Both the position numbers and the translations under genes were made by a program. Positions 36,144 to 45,281 of a stretch of 49,250 bases of DNA are shown piece after piece. The notes under the pieces were generated by a model. That model was not told the DNA's origin. It worked only from the letters and a program-made list of their open reading frames with translations, and made no database searches. Every line of letters starts with the position of its first letter. The first letter of the stretch is position 1. This stretch comes from Pseudomonadota bacterium (GTDB lineage Bacteria; Pseudomonadota; Gammaproteobacteria; Burkholderiales; Rhodocyclaceae), in assembly GCA_029776255.1 (NCBI GenBank), contig JAKOTN010000099.1, forward strand, positions 1 to 49,250. Reading direction: 5' to 3'.

Positions 36144-37154
36144 ATGATCAGCAGCGAGGATCCTTTCATTATCCTGGGCGTGCGCCGACAGGCGTCGCTG
36201 CCGGAAATCAAGCGGGCATATCGCCGTCTGGCCATGCAGTGGCATCCCGACCGCAACCCTTCGATGCATGCCGAAAGCCAGTTCAGGCGGCTGCACGCCG
36301 CCTATGAAGCCCTGCTCGATCCGCAAGTTTTGGCGGCTTGGCGACAGGCACCAACCAGCGAAACCACGACCGCGTCGGCCAATGTCGACGATCTGACGCT
36401 GGCGCTGACGCTGACTCTCGAAGACGCCGCGTTCGGTTGCCAGAAAAATGTGACCTTGACGCACGCCGTTACTTGCACCGATTGCCAGGGCAGCGGGAAG
36501 ATCGAGCATGATCGATCCGTTCCCTGCGACACCTGCAGCGGTTGCGGCCGAATCGCTCGCCAGGGCGGGCGCACGGCGGTTTGCAGCGGTTGCGCCGGGC
36601 GCGGTTATCTGCGCGTCAGCCCTTGTCCGCGCTGCGTGTCCAGCGGTGTGCGGCGGGAGTCGCGGATTTTGATGGTGACCGTGCCGCCCGGCGTGCTGGC
36701 CGGCGAGAAGCTGCGGCTGGCCGGGCAGGCGCCGCCGCGTGAAGAGGCGGCGGGTGCCGGCGATCTTTACCTTGAAATCCATTTCGCCGATCACCCGTTG
36801 TTCGTTCTCGACGGCCGGGATCTGCATTGCCACGTGCCGGTGAGCATTTTCCGCCTCCTTGGCGGCGGTCGTTTCGATGTGCCGACCCTGCGGGGAACGA
36901 CGAAACTCGAATTGCCGCCCTTGTCGCGGCAAACCGTTCCCCATCGACTCGCCGGCCAGGGTTTTCCAGGCAATCGCAAGGCTGTCGCCGGCGATCTGCT
37001 GGTGCATCTGGAGAGTATTTTCCCGCAGGAACTGAGTGCCGACGACATCGCGCTTCTCGACCGTCTCGACACGTCGTTGGCGAGGGATGGCGAACGGCGG
37101 GCGCCGCCGCTGGCGCTGTGGGAAGAGCGCTTGCGCGCGCGTCGCCGACTGTGA
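36144..37154 (+). CDS. DnaJ-like co-chaperone without Gly/Phe linker
   Basis: A 336-residue type I J-protein relative. The J domain (6-70) keeps His-Pro-Asp at 34-36. The zinc-finger region (about 108-165) has four CxxC motifs: C-T-D-C-Q-G-S-G, C-D-T-C-S-G-C-G, C-S-G-C-A-G-R-G and C-P-R-C. The C-terminal peptide-binding domain follows. Between J domain and zinc finger there is a short Thr/Ala-rich stretch in place of the usual Gly/Phe-rich linker. DnaK, grpE and a canonical dnaJ are not nearby, so it is probably a second, specialised DnaJ. A TAGAAT box lies upstream at about 36072. Confidence 0.85.
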   Translation: MISSEDPFIILGVRRQASLPEIKRAYRRLAMQWHPDRNPSMHAESQFRRLHAAYEALLDPQVLAAWRQAPTSETTTASANVDDLTLALTLTLEDAAFGCQKNVTLTHAVTCTDCQGSGKIEHDRSVPCDTCSGCGRIARQGGRTAVCSGCAGRGYLRVSPCPRCVSSGVRRESRILMVTVPPGVLAGEKLRLAGQAPPREEAAGAGDLYLEIHFADHPLFVLDGRDLHCHVPVSIFRLLGGGRFDVPTLRGTTKLELPPLSRQTVPHRLAGQGFPGNRKAVAGDLLVHLESIFPQELSADDIALLDRLDTSLARDGERRAPPLALWEERLRARRRL

Positions 37155-37249
37155 TGACGGCTTTTTGAATGCAAGTTGACCGATGCGTCGGCCGCTTCCG
37201 CCGCTGCGCAGGGATCTGTCCGATCCCGGACCAGCGCAGCGGCGACGGC

Positions 37250-38338
37250 TTACAAGCGCCGTCCGAGCGCTGTCAGGTAGGGCAGGGCGACGAAAGGCCA
37301 TAAACTGGCCACCCAGCGGGTCAAACCGTTGAAATTGAGGAAATGCCCTTGTCGCCAAGTGGCCAGCGCGGCGTCCGAGTAAGGATTCGGTGGCGCCAGA
37401 TTGACCAGCGTGGTGCCACCCATCAGCGCGACGCCGGCCAGTGCGACGCGCAACGGGGCGGGCAGCAGCAGCATCAACCAGAGCAGCACGCTACCGAGCA
37501 GCAGACCAAGGCGCGCGCCTGGCGTCAGCCAGGACAGGGCATCGTGTGGCGTGACCAGCACGGCGGCGCCAAAGGCACGGATCGCCAGCGCCAGCACCAG
37601 GAACACCCCGAGGATCAGGTGCGGCGACGCGCGCTCGGATAGCAGCGTGCGCGCGAACAGGCCGATGGCGATGGTGTTGCAGACGATGACGCCGGTTTCC
37701 AGCACGAAGAACGACGGCGCGGCGTAGGGCACGGCGGGGGTCAGACCGAAGACGCTGCGCAGATCGCCGGCGCCGAAGAGCAAGGTTTCCGGCGACAGTT
37801 GCGTCAACAGCCAGGTGCCGAGAAGCACCAGCCCAAGGTCGACATAGGGAATCGGGGCCAGCAATTCCTGCTGTAATTGATTGAGGCGCCAGTAAATATG
37901 CTTGCCGTTCCATGCCGCCAACACGGCGCCGATGGCCGCGCCCAGGGTATTGCAACCCAGGTCGACATTCGACGGCACCCGGGAAGGCAGCCATGTCTGC
38001 AAGCACTCCATGCAGAAACTCAACAAGCCGCCAAGCAGCAGCGCGAGCACGGCCGCCGGCCAACGGCCGGGTAGTCCGCGCAACGCCAGTGCCAGCAGGA
38101 AACCGAGCGGCACGTAGGCGGCGATGTTTGTCCAAAGATCGAAAGCCGTCCAGTAACGCGGCCAGGCCGCGTCGAGATAGGCCAGTGGCGAAATGCCGAG
38201 ATCGCGCCAGTTGGCGAGCGGGTACAGGCTGGCGTAGACGATCAGCACCAGATAGGCGAGCGCCAGATAAAGCGGCAGTCGCGTCGGTCGCGTCGGCGGT
38301 GTCGCGTTGGGCGGCGGATTGGCAGGCAATTGCGCCAT
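37250..38338 (-). CDS. VanZ-like multi-pass membrane protein
   Basis: The 362-residue protein has about nine hydrophobic segments. The first half (about 20-150) fits the VanZ-like family: L-Y-P-L-A-N-W-R, then D-L-W-T-N-I-A-A-Y-V-P-L-G-F-L-L and S-x-x-M-E-C-L-Q-T-W-L-P-S-R-V-P-S-N-V-D-L-G. The second half is a hydrophobic extension I cannot assign. The role is unknown; VanZ relatives are linked to teicoplanin tolerance in Gram-positives, which is not informative here. Confidence 0.75.
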   Translation of the reverse strand: MAQLPANPPPNATPPTRPTRLPLYLALAYLVLIVYASLYPLANWRDLGISPLAYLDAAWPRYWTAFDLWTNIAAYVPLGFLLALALRGLPGRWPAAVLALLLGGLLSFCMECLQTWLPSRVPSNVDLGCNTLGAAIGAVLAAWNGKHIYWRLNQLQQELLAPIPYVDLGLVLLGTWLLTQLSPETLLFGAGDLRSVFGLTPAVPYAAPSFFVLETGVIVCNTIAIGLFARTLLSERASPHLILGVFLVLALAIRAFGAAVLVTPHDALSWLTPGARLGLLLGSVLLWLMLLLPAPLRVALAGVALMGGTTLVNLAPPNPYSDAALATWRQGHFLNFNGLTRWVASLWPFVALPYLTALGRRL

Positions 38339-38593
38339 TGGCGGGCAGCCTATCGTTTGAAAGTCGCCATTCTAGCAGCCTGTCGGAGCGGGCCGCGCCC
38401 GTGGCGAGAAGCGGGAAAGCGGCGCATTCATTGCCGTCATTCCGGAATGAATAAAACCACGATTCGCTTGAAACACGGGGAAAAAACGCTCGCGTCCCGA
38501 TTTTTCGCGCCGAACCCTCACGTTCGGCAGGCGACCCGCGCCTTGGTGGCCGGTTGACCGGAACAGACGTTTCGAGCCGCGCGCGAACCGCCC

Positions 38594-39247
38594 TTATTTG
38601 CCCGGCAGTACCGGCGTGCCCGTTGTTTTCGGCACATACTGTTGCAGGAATTCCGTGGTTACCGGATGCTGGTTTCGGGTGGCGTAGAACAGCGGCGTGT
38701 TACCGTCGCTGTCCTTGCCGCGAGGATCGGCGCCGTGCTCGATGAGGCTACGCGCGACTTTCGGCTGGCCGGTGGCCGCCGCCAGATGCAGCGCGGTCTG
38801 TCCAACCTCCGACGGCGCGTTGACGTCGGCTTTCTTTTCCAGCAACAGTTCCACCTCCTGGCGTCCGCCGGCGAGAACCGCCGCGTGCAGCGGCGTCATG
38901 CCGATGCGATCCTTGGCGTTGATCGCCGCGCCGCTGTCTATCAGTAACTCCGAGGCTTTGGTTCGACCATAGAACGCCGCCATGTGTAGCGGCGTTCTGC
39001 CGAGCGCATCGGTAACGTTGATGTCGGCGCCGCCTTCGAGAAGAAGTTTGATCTGCGCCAGATCGCCCCGGATGGCGGCCTTGGCCAGCGGCGAGGCGGT
39101 GGTCGGCGTGTCGTCGATGGCTTTCCCATGGGTGGTCGCGTCGGTTCTTGCCGCTGAGCGGCCGTCGGATTTTTCGCCGCAGCCGGGGAGGCCGAGCGAC
39201 AGCACGGCCAGGACAAATAGCGCTGCGCGAGGCACGGTTGTGATCAT
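38594..39247 (-). CDS. Ankyrin-repeat lipoprotein
   Basis: The 217-residue protein has a lipobox L-G-L-P-G-C with Cys23, so the mature protein is probably an anchored lipoprotein. After a spacer of about 30 residues come four to five ankyrin repeats: T-P-L-H-M-A-A, T-P-L-H-A-A, T-A-L-H-L-A-A, T-P-L-F-Y-A. Such repeats bind proteins; the partner is unknown. It is divergent from the isochorismatase gene, with 258 bases between the two that hold no other gene I can see. Confidence 0.85.
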   Translation of the reverse strand: MITTVPRAALFVLAVLSLGLPGCGEKSDGRSAARTDATTHGKAIDDTPTTASPLAKAAIRGDLAQIKLLLEGGADINVTDALGRTPLHMAAFYGRTKASELLIDSGAAINAKDRIGMTPLHAAVLAGGRQEVELLLEKKADVNAPSEVGQTALHLAAATGQPKVARSLIEHGADPRGKDSDGNTPLFYATRNQHPVTTEFLQQYVPKTTGTPVLPGK

Positions 39248-39505
39248 TGGCGAAATTCTCCTGCCGGAATATGGCGGTTGCCGAGTTGAATTTTGACGGG
39301 AGCGGCCTGCCGAAAGTCGGTCGTGGGGTTTCGATCCTTACGCCCGGCGACCGACCTCGTCGGTCTGGCCCGGGCGACGTTTCGGTGCTTGGCGACCCGT
39401 GTCGCGCATATTAACATCGCTGCCGACAGTGTTCCCGCCGTCGACAGCGGCCACCCGAGTGGGTGGATGACTCTTCCGGCGCGCGCTTCCTTGGGAGAAA
39501 AGCCG

Positions 39506-40048
39506 ATGTTGATGCGTATCGATCATTCCGTATTGTTGCTCGTCGATTTGCAGGAGCGCCTGCAACCGGCGATCCACGACGCCGAACAGGTGCTGGACGC
39601 CAGCCTGTGGTTGACGCGGGTGGCGCAGCGATTGGGCGTGCCGGTGATTTGTACCGAGCAATACCCGCGTGGCCTGGGACCGACGCTGCCCGCCCTGCGC
39701 GAACGGCTTCCCGACGGCTGCCTGCTCGAAAAAATCCATTTTTCGGCGCTTGCCGACGGCGCGCTTTTCAAGATGGCGGGTGGCGAACGACGGCAATTCA
39801 TCGTCGCCGGTACCGAAGCGCACGTTTGCGTGCAACAGACGGTGCTTGATTTGCTGGCCGCCGGACGACAGGTGTTCGTCGTCGACGAGGCCGTCGGCTC
39901 GCGCCGCCCCAGCGACAAGGCGTTGGCGCTGGAACGGATGCGCCGCCACGGCGCCGACGTGGTGTCGCGGGAAATGGTGGTTTTTGAATGGCTGCGCCAG
40001 GCGGGTAGCGCGCTTTTCCGCGAGATCAGCCGGGAATTCATCCGTTGA
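39506..40048 (+). CDS. Isochorismatase-family hydrolase (YcaC-like)
   Basis: The 180-residue cysteine hydrolase has a readable catalytic trio: Asp in L-L-L-V-D-L-Q-E-R-L, Lys in L-E-K-I-H-F-S-A and Cys in G-T-E-A-H-V-C-V-Q-Q-T. The family includes nicotinamidases and related amidases; the substrate is not predictable. The ATG at 39506 begins the conserved domain and a GGGAG lies upstream. The stop overlaps a possible TTG start of the next gene. Confidence 0.88.
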   Translation: MLMRIDHSVLLLVDLQERLQPAIHDAEQVLDASLWLTRVAQRLGVPVICTEQYPRGLGPTLPALRERLPDGCLLEKIHFSALADGALFKMAGGERRQFIVAGTEAHVCVQQTVLDLLAAGRQVFVVDEAVGSRRPSDKALALERMRRHGADVVSREMVVFEWLRQAGSALFREISREFIR

Positions 40049-40086
40049 CCGCTCCGCTCGCCGGCGCCGATCCGGACCCGTCGTCG

Positions 40087-40698
40087 ATGGTCGAGCATCG
40101 TCGGCCCACCCTCGAATTCTGGTTTGAATTCGGTAGCAATTACAGCTATCTGAGCGTGATGCGTATCGAGGCGCTGGCGGCGGCGCGCGGTGTGGACGTG
40201 CTGTGGCGGCCTTTCCTTCTCGCGCCGATCTTCCGCGCGTTCGGCTGGCAAACCTCGCCTTTCGTGCTGCAAAAGGAAAAGGGCGCGTATGTCTGGCGCG
40301 ACATGGCGCGCCTTTGTCGAAAGTACGGGCTGCCGTGGACCCGGCCGACAACTTTTCCGCGTTCCGCGATACTGCCGCTGCGCGTGGCGTCCCTTGGCGC
40401 CAGGGCGCCATGGATCGGCGAGTTCAGCCGGCGCGTCATGTTGCGCAACTTCGCCGACGACCGGGAGATCGACTCGCCGGCGGCGGTTGGCGACGTACTG
40501 TCGGCCATGGCCTTGCCCGCCGAAGAGATTTTGGCGGCGGCGCTTTCCGACAGCAACAAGAGCCGCTTGCGCCGGCAAACCGAAGAGGCCCGGCGCAACG
40601 GTCTTTTCGGGGCGCCGACGTTCGTGGTCGGCGACGAGATGTTCTGGGGTAACGACCGGCTCGACGATGCGCTGGATTTTGCCGTCGAACGGTCATGA
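40087..40698 (+). CDS. DsbA-like 2-hydroxychromene-2-carboxylate isomerase family protein
   Basis: A 203-residue thioredoxin-fold protein. The F-E-F-G-S-N-Y-S-Y-L-S motif near the start has Ser in place of the CxxC pair, as in glutathione-dependent isomerases of this family (kappa GST type). The segment F-G-A-P-T-F-V-V-G-D-E-M-F-W-G-N-D-R-L near residue 180 is diagnostic. ATG 40087 was chosen; a TTG at 40045, overlapping the upstream stop, is possible. No aromatic-degradation genes are near, so the true substrate is open. Confidence 0.85.
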   Translation: MVEHRRPTLEFWFEFGSNYSYLSVMRIEALAAARGVDVLWRPFLLAPIFRAFGWQTSPFVLQKEKGAYVWRDMARLCRKYGLPWTRPTTFPRSAILPLRVASLGARAPWIGEFSRRVMLRNFADDREIDSPAAVGDVLSAMALPAEEILAAALSDSNKSRLRRQTEEARRNGLFGAPTFVVGDEMFWGNDRLDDALDFAVERS

Positions 40699-41393
40699 GC
40701 GACTTGGTTTCGGCGGTCCAGGAACGGTTGTCGCCGTTGGCCGATGCCGACAAGGCGGAGGCGATGTCGGCTTACATGAAAGGGCAGTTCGTTTTCCTTG
40801 GCGTGCGGACTCCGCAACGCCGGCGAGCGACGGCGCCCTTGTTTCGCCAGTTTTTTCGCCAATTCGCCAATGAACGGCCGTTGGCGACGGCACAGGCACT
40901 CTGGGTGCTGCCGGCGCGCGAGTATCAGTATGTCGCCGTCGATTGGCTGCGTCGCCAAGCCGGCGAATTGACGGTGGACGATCTGCCCGCCCTCGAGGGA
41001 CTGGTTTTGAGCAAATCGTGGTGGGACACCGTCGACGGCCTGGCGGTGATCATTGGCGCTCTCGTCCTGCGCGAGCCGCGCCTGCGCTTGCGAATGGATC
41101 AATTGATCGTCGCGCCGCAGATGTGGCTGCGTCGCGTTGCGCTGCTGCATCAGTTGGCGAGCAAGGCGCAAACCGACCGACAACGGCTGTTCGACTATTG
41201 CCTCCGTTGCGCGCCGGAAAACGAATTCTTCATCCGCAAGGCCATCGGTTGGGCGTTACGGCAATACGCCAGGAGCGATCCGACGGCGGTAAGGCAGTTT
41301 CTGGCGGCGCATCGGGAGCGGCTTTCGGGGCTGTCGTATCGGGAAGCCAGCAAGGGTTTGGCGCGCCAACTAACGGCGGCGCCCCGGCTGTAG
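40695..41393 (+). CDS. AlkD-like DNA alkylation repair protein
   Basis: The 232-residue protein is built of helical repeats of the AlkD/HEAT-like DNA glycosylase family, which removes alkylated bases. Signals are Y-M-K-G-Q-F-x-F-L-G-V, K-S-W-W-D-T-V-D and E-N-E-F-F-I-R-K-A-I-G-W-A-L-R-Q-Y. The W-D-T-V-D segment contains the catalytic-region Trp and Asp. The start overlaps the preceding stop by four bases (ATGA). Confidence 0.9.
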   Translation: MSDLVSAVQERLSPLADADKAEAMSAYMKGQFVFLGVRTPQRRRATAPLFRQFFRQFANERPLATAQALWVLPAREYQYVAVDWLRRQAGELTVDDLPALEGLVLSKSWWDTVDGLAVIIGALVLREPRLRLRMDQLIVAPQMWLRRVALLHQLASKAQTDRQRLFDYCLRCAPENEFFIRKAIGWALRQYARSDPTAVRQFLAAHRERLSGLSYREASKGLARQLTAAPRL

Positions 41394-41483
41394 ACTGTCA
41401 AGGCGCTGTTTTCATTCTCATACCGGGCAATCGGGGCGGCGATTCGTAATGTGGCGCGTTTGTTGCGTTTGTTCTCTCGGCGC

Positions 41484-42986
41484 TCAATTCGATGCCTCCG
41501 CCATGCCTCCGCCCAAAGCACGGTAAATGGCTATGTAGCGAAGTTGCGTGCGCCCTTGGCTGGCGACGACGTCGCGTCGTGCCTGGATATCGGCCCGCTG
41601 GGCGTCGATCACGTTGAGGAAGTCGGCCAGCCCGGCGCGTTCCCTTGCTTGAGCCAGTTGATAGACGTCCGCGCTGCTTCGTGCCTTGGCGAGAAGCCGC
41701 TGCTGCCGTTCCTGTTCGGCGGCGTAGGCGGTCAATGCGTCATCGATCTCCTGCCAGGCTTTCAGCACGATACGCTGAAACTCGACGGCAGCTTCCTGCT
41801 GGCGCAATTCGCGGAGGGTGACAGTGGCTCGACGGCGTCCACCATCAAATACGGGAAGATCCAAGGTCGGTCCTATGGACCACGCCCGACTTCCCCAGTC
41901 GCCAAAGTGGCCCGCCGTGTAGGAATCAAACCCGGCGCGAGCGCCCAGGCGAATGCTCGGATACAACTGGGCCTGGGCTTCGCCGATGGCCGCCGTTGCC
42001 TGATGGAGTCGCGCTTCCGCCGTGCGGATGTCTGGTCGCCGACCGGCCAGATCCGAGGGGAGGCCAAGTTTGTATTCGGGCAAGGGGGTCGATGTTGAGG
42101 CGCGTTCAGCGCCGAGTTCCAGGGTCAGTTCGCCTGGATGTAGCCCCAGTAAAGCGCAAATGCTGTTTTTGGCCTGGGCTTCCTGCTCAAGCAGGGGCGG
42201 AATCTGCGCCTCGAGGTCCGCCAACTGCGCTTTTTGCCTTTCGACATCCAGGTCGTTGCCGAGTCCATGCTTATGCCTGGATTTCATCAGGGCTGTCCGC
42301 TCACGCAAGGTAACGATATCGTCGCGCGTCAGCTTCAACAGGCGCTGCGTGGTGCGTAGATCGACATAAGCCTGAGCAAGGTCGCTCGCAATCAAGAGTC
42401 TGGTTTGATCGAGCAGGGCCGCGGATGCCGCAACCTCCGCCTCCGCGCCTTCCACGGCCCGGCGAATCCGTCCCCACAAATCAATTTCCCAAGAGGCATC
42501 GACTCCCCCCTGATAAGACACGTAGGGTTCCGAAAGTGACTTGGCAATCGAATCACGGCTGTTGGGGGCGATGGTATCGAGAATGCGATCCCCGGCGGCG
42601 TACTCGCTCTGCCGCTGGCGTGCCGCGCTCCCTTGCAGTTTCAGATCCGGATACTGCCGCCCGACGGTCAGGTTGCGCTGCGAACGCGCCTGCTCATAGT
42701 GGAGCATCGCTGTCTTCAGGTCCGGATTTTCTTCCCGCAGCCGGACTTGCAGTTGATCGAGTATCGGATCCTGGAACGCACGCCACCATGTGCGCTCCGG
42801 TGCGCCCTTCGTCCCGGCGGCTCGCGGAAGTTCGCGGCTGGCGCTCGTCCATGCCGACCAGTCCGGCGGCGCCTTGACCGCAGGGGGCTGATGGTTTGGG
42901 CCGACGGCGGAACATGCCGACAGTACGAAGGCAGCGCACAGAAAAACAGGTGTGCGCGCTCGGCCAAAGATAACAGTCATGGTCAT
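41484..42986 (-). CDS. Outer-membrane efflux factor, NodT/OprM family lipoprotein
   Basis: The 500-residue protein has a lipobox L-S-A-C with Cys25, followed by G-P-N-H-Q-P-P. Two TolC-like repeats follow (D-L-K-T-A-M-L-H-Y-E-Q-A-R-S-Q-R and P-D-I-R-T-A-E-A-R-L-H-Q-A-T-A-A-I-G-E-A-Q). It would form the outer-membrane channel. It is the last gene of the exporter operon, ten bases after ybhR, and makes the set a complete trans-envelope system. E. coli ybhGFSR has no such gene. Confidence 0.92.
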   Translation of the reverse strand: MTMTVIFGRARTPVFLCAAFVLSACSAVGPNHQPPAVKAPPDWSAWTSASRELPRAAGTKGAPERTWWRAFQDPILDQLQVRLREENPDLKTAMLHYEQARSQRNLTVGRQYPDLKLQGSAARQRQSEYAAGDRILDTIAPNSRDSIAKSLSEPYVSYQGGVDASWEIDLWGRIRRAVEGAEAEVAASAALLDQTRLLIASDLAQAYVDLRTTQRLLKLTRDDIVTLRERTALMKSRHKHGLGNDLDVERQKAQLADLEAQIPPLLEQEAQAKNSICALLGLHPGELTLELGAERASTSTPLPEYKLGLPSDLAGRRPDIRTAEARLHQATAAIGEAQAQLYPSIRLGARAGFDSYTAGHFGDWGSRAWSIGPTLDLPVFDGGRRRATVTLRELRQQEAAVEFQRIVLKAWQEIDDALTAYAAEQERQQRLLAKARSSADVYQLAQARERAGLADFLNVIDAQRADIQARRDVVASQGRTQLRYIAIYRALGGGMAEASN

Positions 42987-42996
42987 TGCATTCCTC

Positions 42997-44127
42997 TCAT
43001 GTCAGCCGATTTCGGAACAGCCATGCGGCAACGGGAAGCGTTAGCGCGGCGATGACCAGCATCGGGACAAAATCCACCGCGATGTCCTGCCATCCGGCGC
43101 CCTCCAGATAAACCCGACGAACCAGATCAATCGCAAAACGCAACGGATTGGCGTAGGTCAGAACCTGTAGTGCGGGCGGCATGTTCCCAACGGGGGTTAC
43201 CAGCCCGGACAGCAGCATCAGTGGCATGAGCAGAACGAAGGCGTAAACCATCGCTTGGTGCATGTTCAACGACAGTGCCGAAATAGACAAACCGATGCCG
43301 ACGCAGGCCGTGGTGAAGGCGACGAGCCCGGCATAGAGCAGCACCGGCGATCCATGGAAGGGGATGCGGAACCAGAACAAAGCCACGCAAAAGACGATGC
43401 TGGCCTGCATAAGTCCGATGACGATCGCCGGCAGCGCCTTGCCCACCAGAATTTCCATGGGGCGTAGCGGCGTCACCAACAGTTGATCGAATGTACCTTG
43501 CTCGCGCTCGCGGGCCACCGACAAGGCGGCGAGTAGCAGCGTTTGCATCATGCTCAGCGAGGCAATCAGAGCCGGTACGATGTTCCAGCGCGACTCCAAA
43601 TTCGGATTGAACCAGGCTCTGATCTCCAGATTGACCGGCGGTCGAACCGCGTTGCGGAGGGAGGCGTTGAACTCATTGACGAGGGTGCTCAGATGGTCGG
43701 CGGCCATGTTGGCCGTCGTTGAGTTGCGTCCGTCAAGAATGAGTTGGAGCGGTGCGCTACCCGTCGAGGTCAATTGGGCATCGAAATCCGACGCAAAGTG
43801 CAGCACCAGAAGGGCATCGCCGTTATCAATGCTGTGTGCGATATCCGTCGCATTGCGGAGGTTGGCCGAGCGCTTGAAAACACCTGATCCGTCCAGACGG
43901 GCCAGCAGATTGCTTGAGGCAGTACCGTGACTCTCGTTCAGTACCGCATACCGGACATGGTTGAGGTCATAGGTGGCCGCGTAACCAAACATCAGCGATT
44001 GAATCACAATCGGTACCACGAGCACCACGCGGATGGCGGGATCCTTCAGAATCGCCCACACCTCCTTGCGAAACAGGAAGACCATGCGGCGCAGCGAGCC
44101 ATTGAGGGCAGCGAACAGGGGCATCAT
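42997..44127 (-). CDS. ybhR: ABC-2 type permease, YbhR-like
   Basis: The 376-residue membrane protein has one N-terminal helix, a large periplasmic region and five C-terminal helices. The ABC-2 motif region E-R-E-Q-G-T-F-D-Q-L-L-V-T-P-L-R-P-M-E-I-L-V-G-K precedes the helix block. It is the second permease of the exporter; the start overlaps the ybhS stop by four bases. Confidence 0.9.
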   Translation of the reverse strand: MMPLFAALNGSLRRMVFLFRKEVWAILKDPAIRVVLVVPIVIQSLMFGYAATYDLNHVRYAVLNESHGTASSNLLARLDGSGVFKRSANLRNATDIAHSIDNGDALLVLHFASDFDAQLTSTGSAPLQLILDGRNSTTANMAADHLSTLVNEFNASLRNAVRPPVNLEIRAWFNPNLESRWNIVPALIASLSMMQTLLLAALSVAREREQGTFDQLLVTPLRPMEILVGKALPAIVIGLMQASIVFCVALFWFRIPFHGSPVLLYAGLVAFTTACVGIGLSISALSLNMHQAMVYAFVLLMPLMLLSGLVTPVGNMPPALQVLTYANPLRFAIDLVRRVYLEGAGWQDIAVDFVPMLVIAALTLPVAAWLFRNRLT

Positions 44128-45281
44128 CGATCCAATGTCTTTTGTGTTCGTAAGCGCGCTCCCGTGATGAGCACAGCAAATTGCACGACGAGGATTGTCC
44201 AGTCGCGAACGATCAGATGGATGTTGTCGCCGGCCAGGAAACTCATCCGGGCCAACTCGACGTAATAAGTTGCCGGCAGAATCGAAGCGACTTTCTGGAT
44301 TCCCGTGGGTACGTTTTGGAGGTCAAAGAGGAAGCCGGAAAGCATGAGCGCCGGCAGGAATGTGGTGACGATGGCGATCTGGCTGGCCAAAAACTGGTTA
44401 CGGGCGGCGGCTGAAATGAGCAAGCCCAGACTCAGGGCAACCATCAGGTACAGCATCGAACTGACCATGAATACCCAAAGCGATCCGTTGAGCGGTACGT
44501 GGAAAAGAACCCGTGCGGCGACCAGGCAGAGCGTCAGTCCGAGCATGCCAACGGTGAAGTACGGAATGATCTTGGCGAGCAGGATTTCAAAAGTATGAAC
44601 GGGTGTGACGAACAAGGCTTCCATCGTGCCGCGCTCCCACTCTCGGGCAATCAGCATCGAGGTGAGAAATCCGCCGACGAGGGTCATGATGAGAACGATC
44701 AGCCCCGGCACCAGATACCAGGTGCTCGAATTGGCCGAGTTAAACCACAAGCGGCTAAGCACCTCAATACCGGGAACGGCGCTCATTCGCCCCGAGGTGT
44801 CTTGGCGATGTTTATTCCAGCCATTGATCGCTGCCGCGACGTACCCGCGCAGGCTGGCCGCCGTTGCCGCATCGGTACCATGGAGCACCAATTGGATGCT
44901 CCCGCGCCCCTGAGCCAGTTGGCGCGAGAAGTTCGCGGGAATGCGCACGATGCCATCGACTTGGCGTTCGCGCATCAGAGACTCGGCTTCAGCCATCGTG
45001 GTGACATAGCGCGGCGCGATGTAGTCGGAGCCGCGCAAACCGGCAACCACATCCCGTGCGGTCGGCGACCCGTCCTCGAGCACGATGACTACCGGCGCAT
45101 GCCGAATATCCAATGAAAGGCCATAGCCGAAGAGCAGGATGAGCAAGATGGGCAGGAAGATACCGATTGCCAGATTGCTCTTGTCGCGGAGCAATTGCCG
45201 AAACTCTTTGATGACCAAGGCCCGGAGGCGTCGGATGAACTGCCCGGCAAGGCGAGCAGGCGCGTTCATTGGTTGTTTCAT
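44124..45281 (-). CDS. ybhS: ABC-2 type permease, YbhS-like
   Basis: The 385-residue protein has the same plan as its neighbour: an N-terminal helix (I-G-I-F-L-P-I-L-L-I-L-L-F-G-Y-G), a periplasmic domain, then the motif W-E-R-G-T-M-E-A-L-F-V-T-P-V and five to six C-terminal helices. It pairs with YbhR to form the membrane channel. Its ATG overlaps the ybhF stop by four bases. Confidence 0.9.
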   Translation of the reverse strand: MKQPMNAPARLAGQFIRRLRALVIKEFRQLLRDKSNLAIGIFLPILLILLFGYGLSLDIRHAPVVIVLEDGSPTARDVVAGLRGSDYIAPRYVTTMAEAESLMRERQVDGIVRIPANFSRQLAQGRGSIQLVLHGTDAATAASLRGYVAAAINGWNKHRQDTSGRMSAVPGIEVLSRLWFNSANSSTWYLVPGLIVLIMTLVGGFLTSMLIAREWERGTMEALFVTPVHTFEILLAKIIPYFTVGMLGLTLCLVAARVLFHVPLNGSLWVFMVSSMLYLMVALSLGLLISAAARNQFLASQIAIVTTFLPALMLSGFLFDLQNVPTGIQKVASILPATYYVELARMSFLAGDNIHLIVRDWTILVVQFAVLITGARLRTQKTLDR

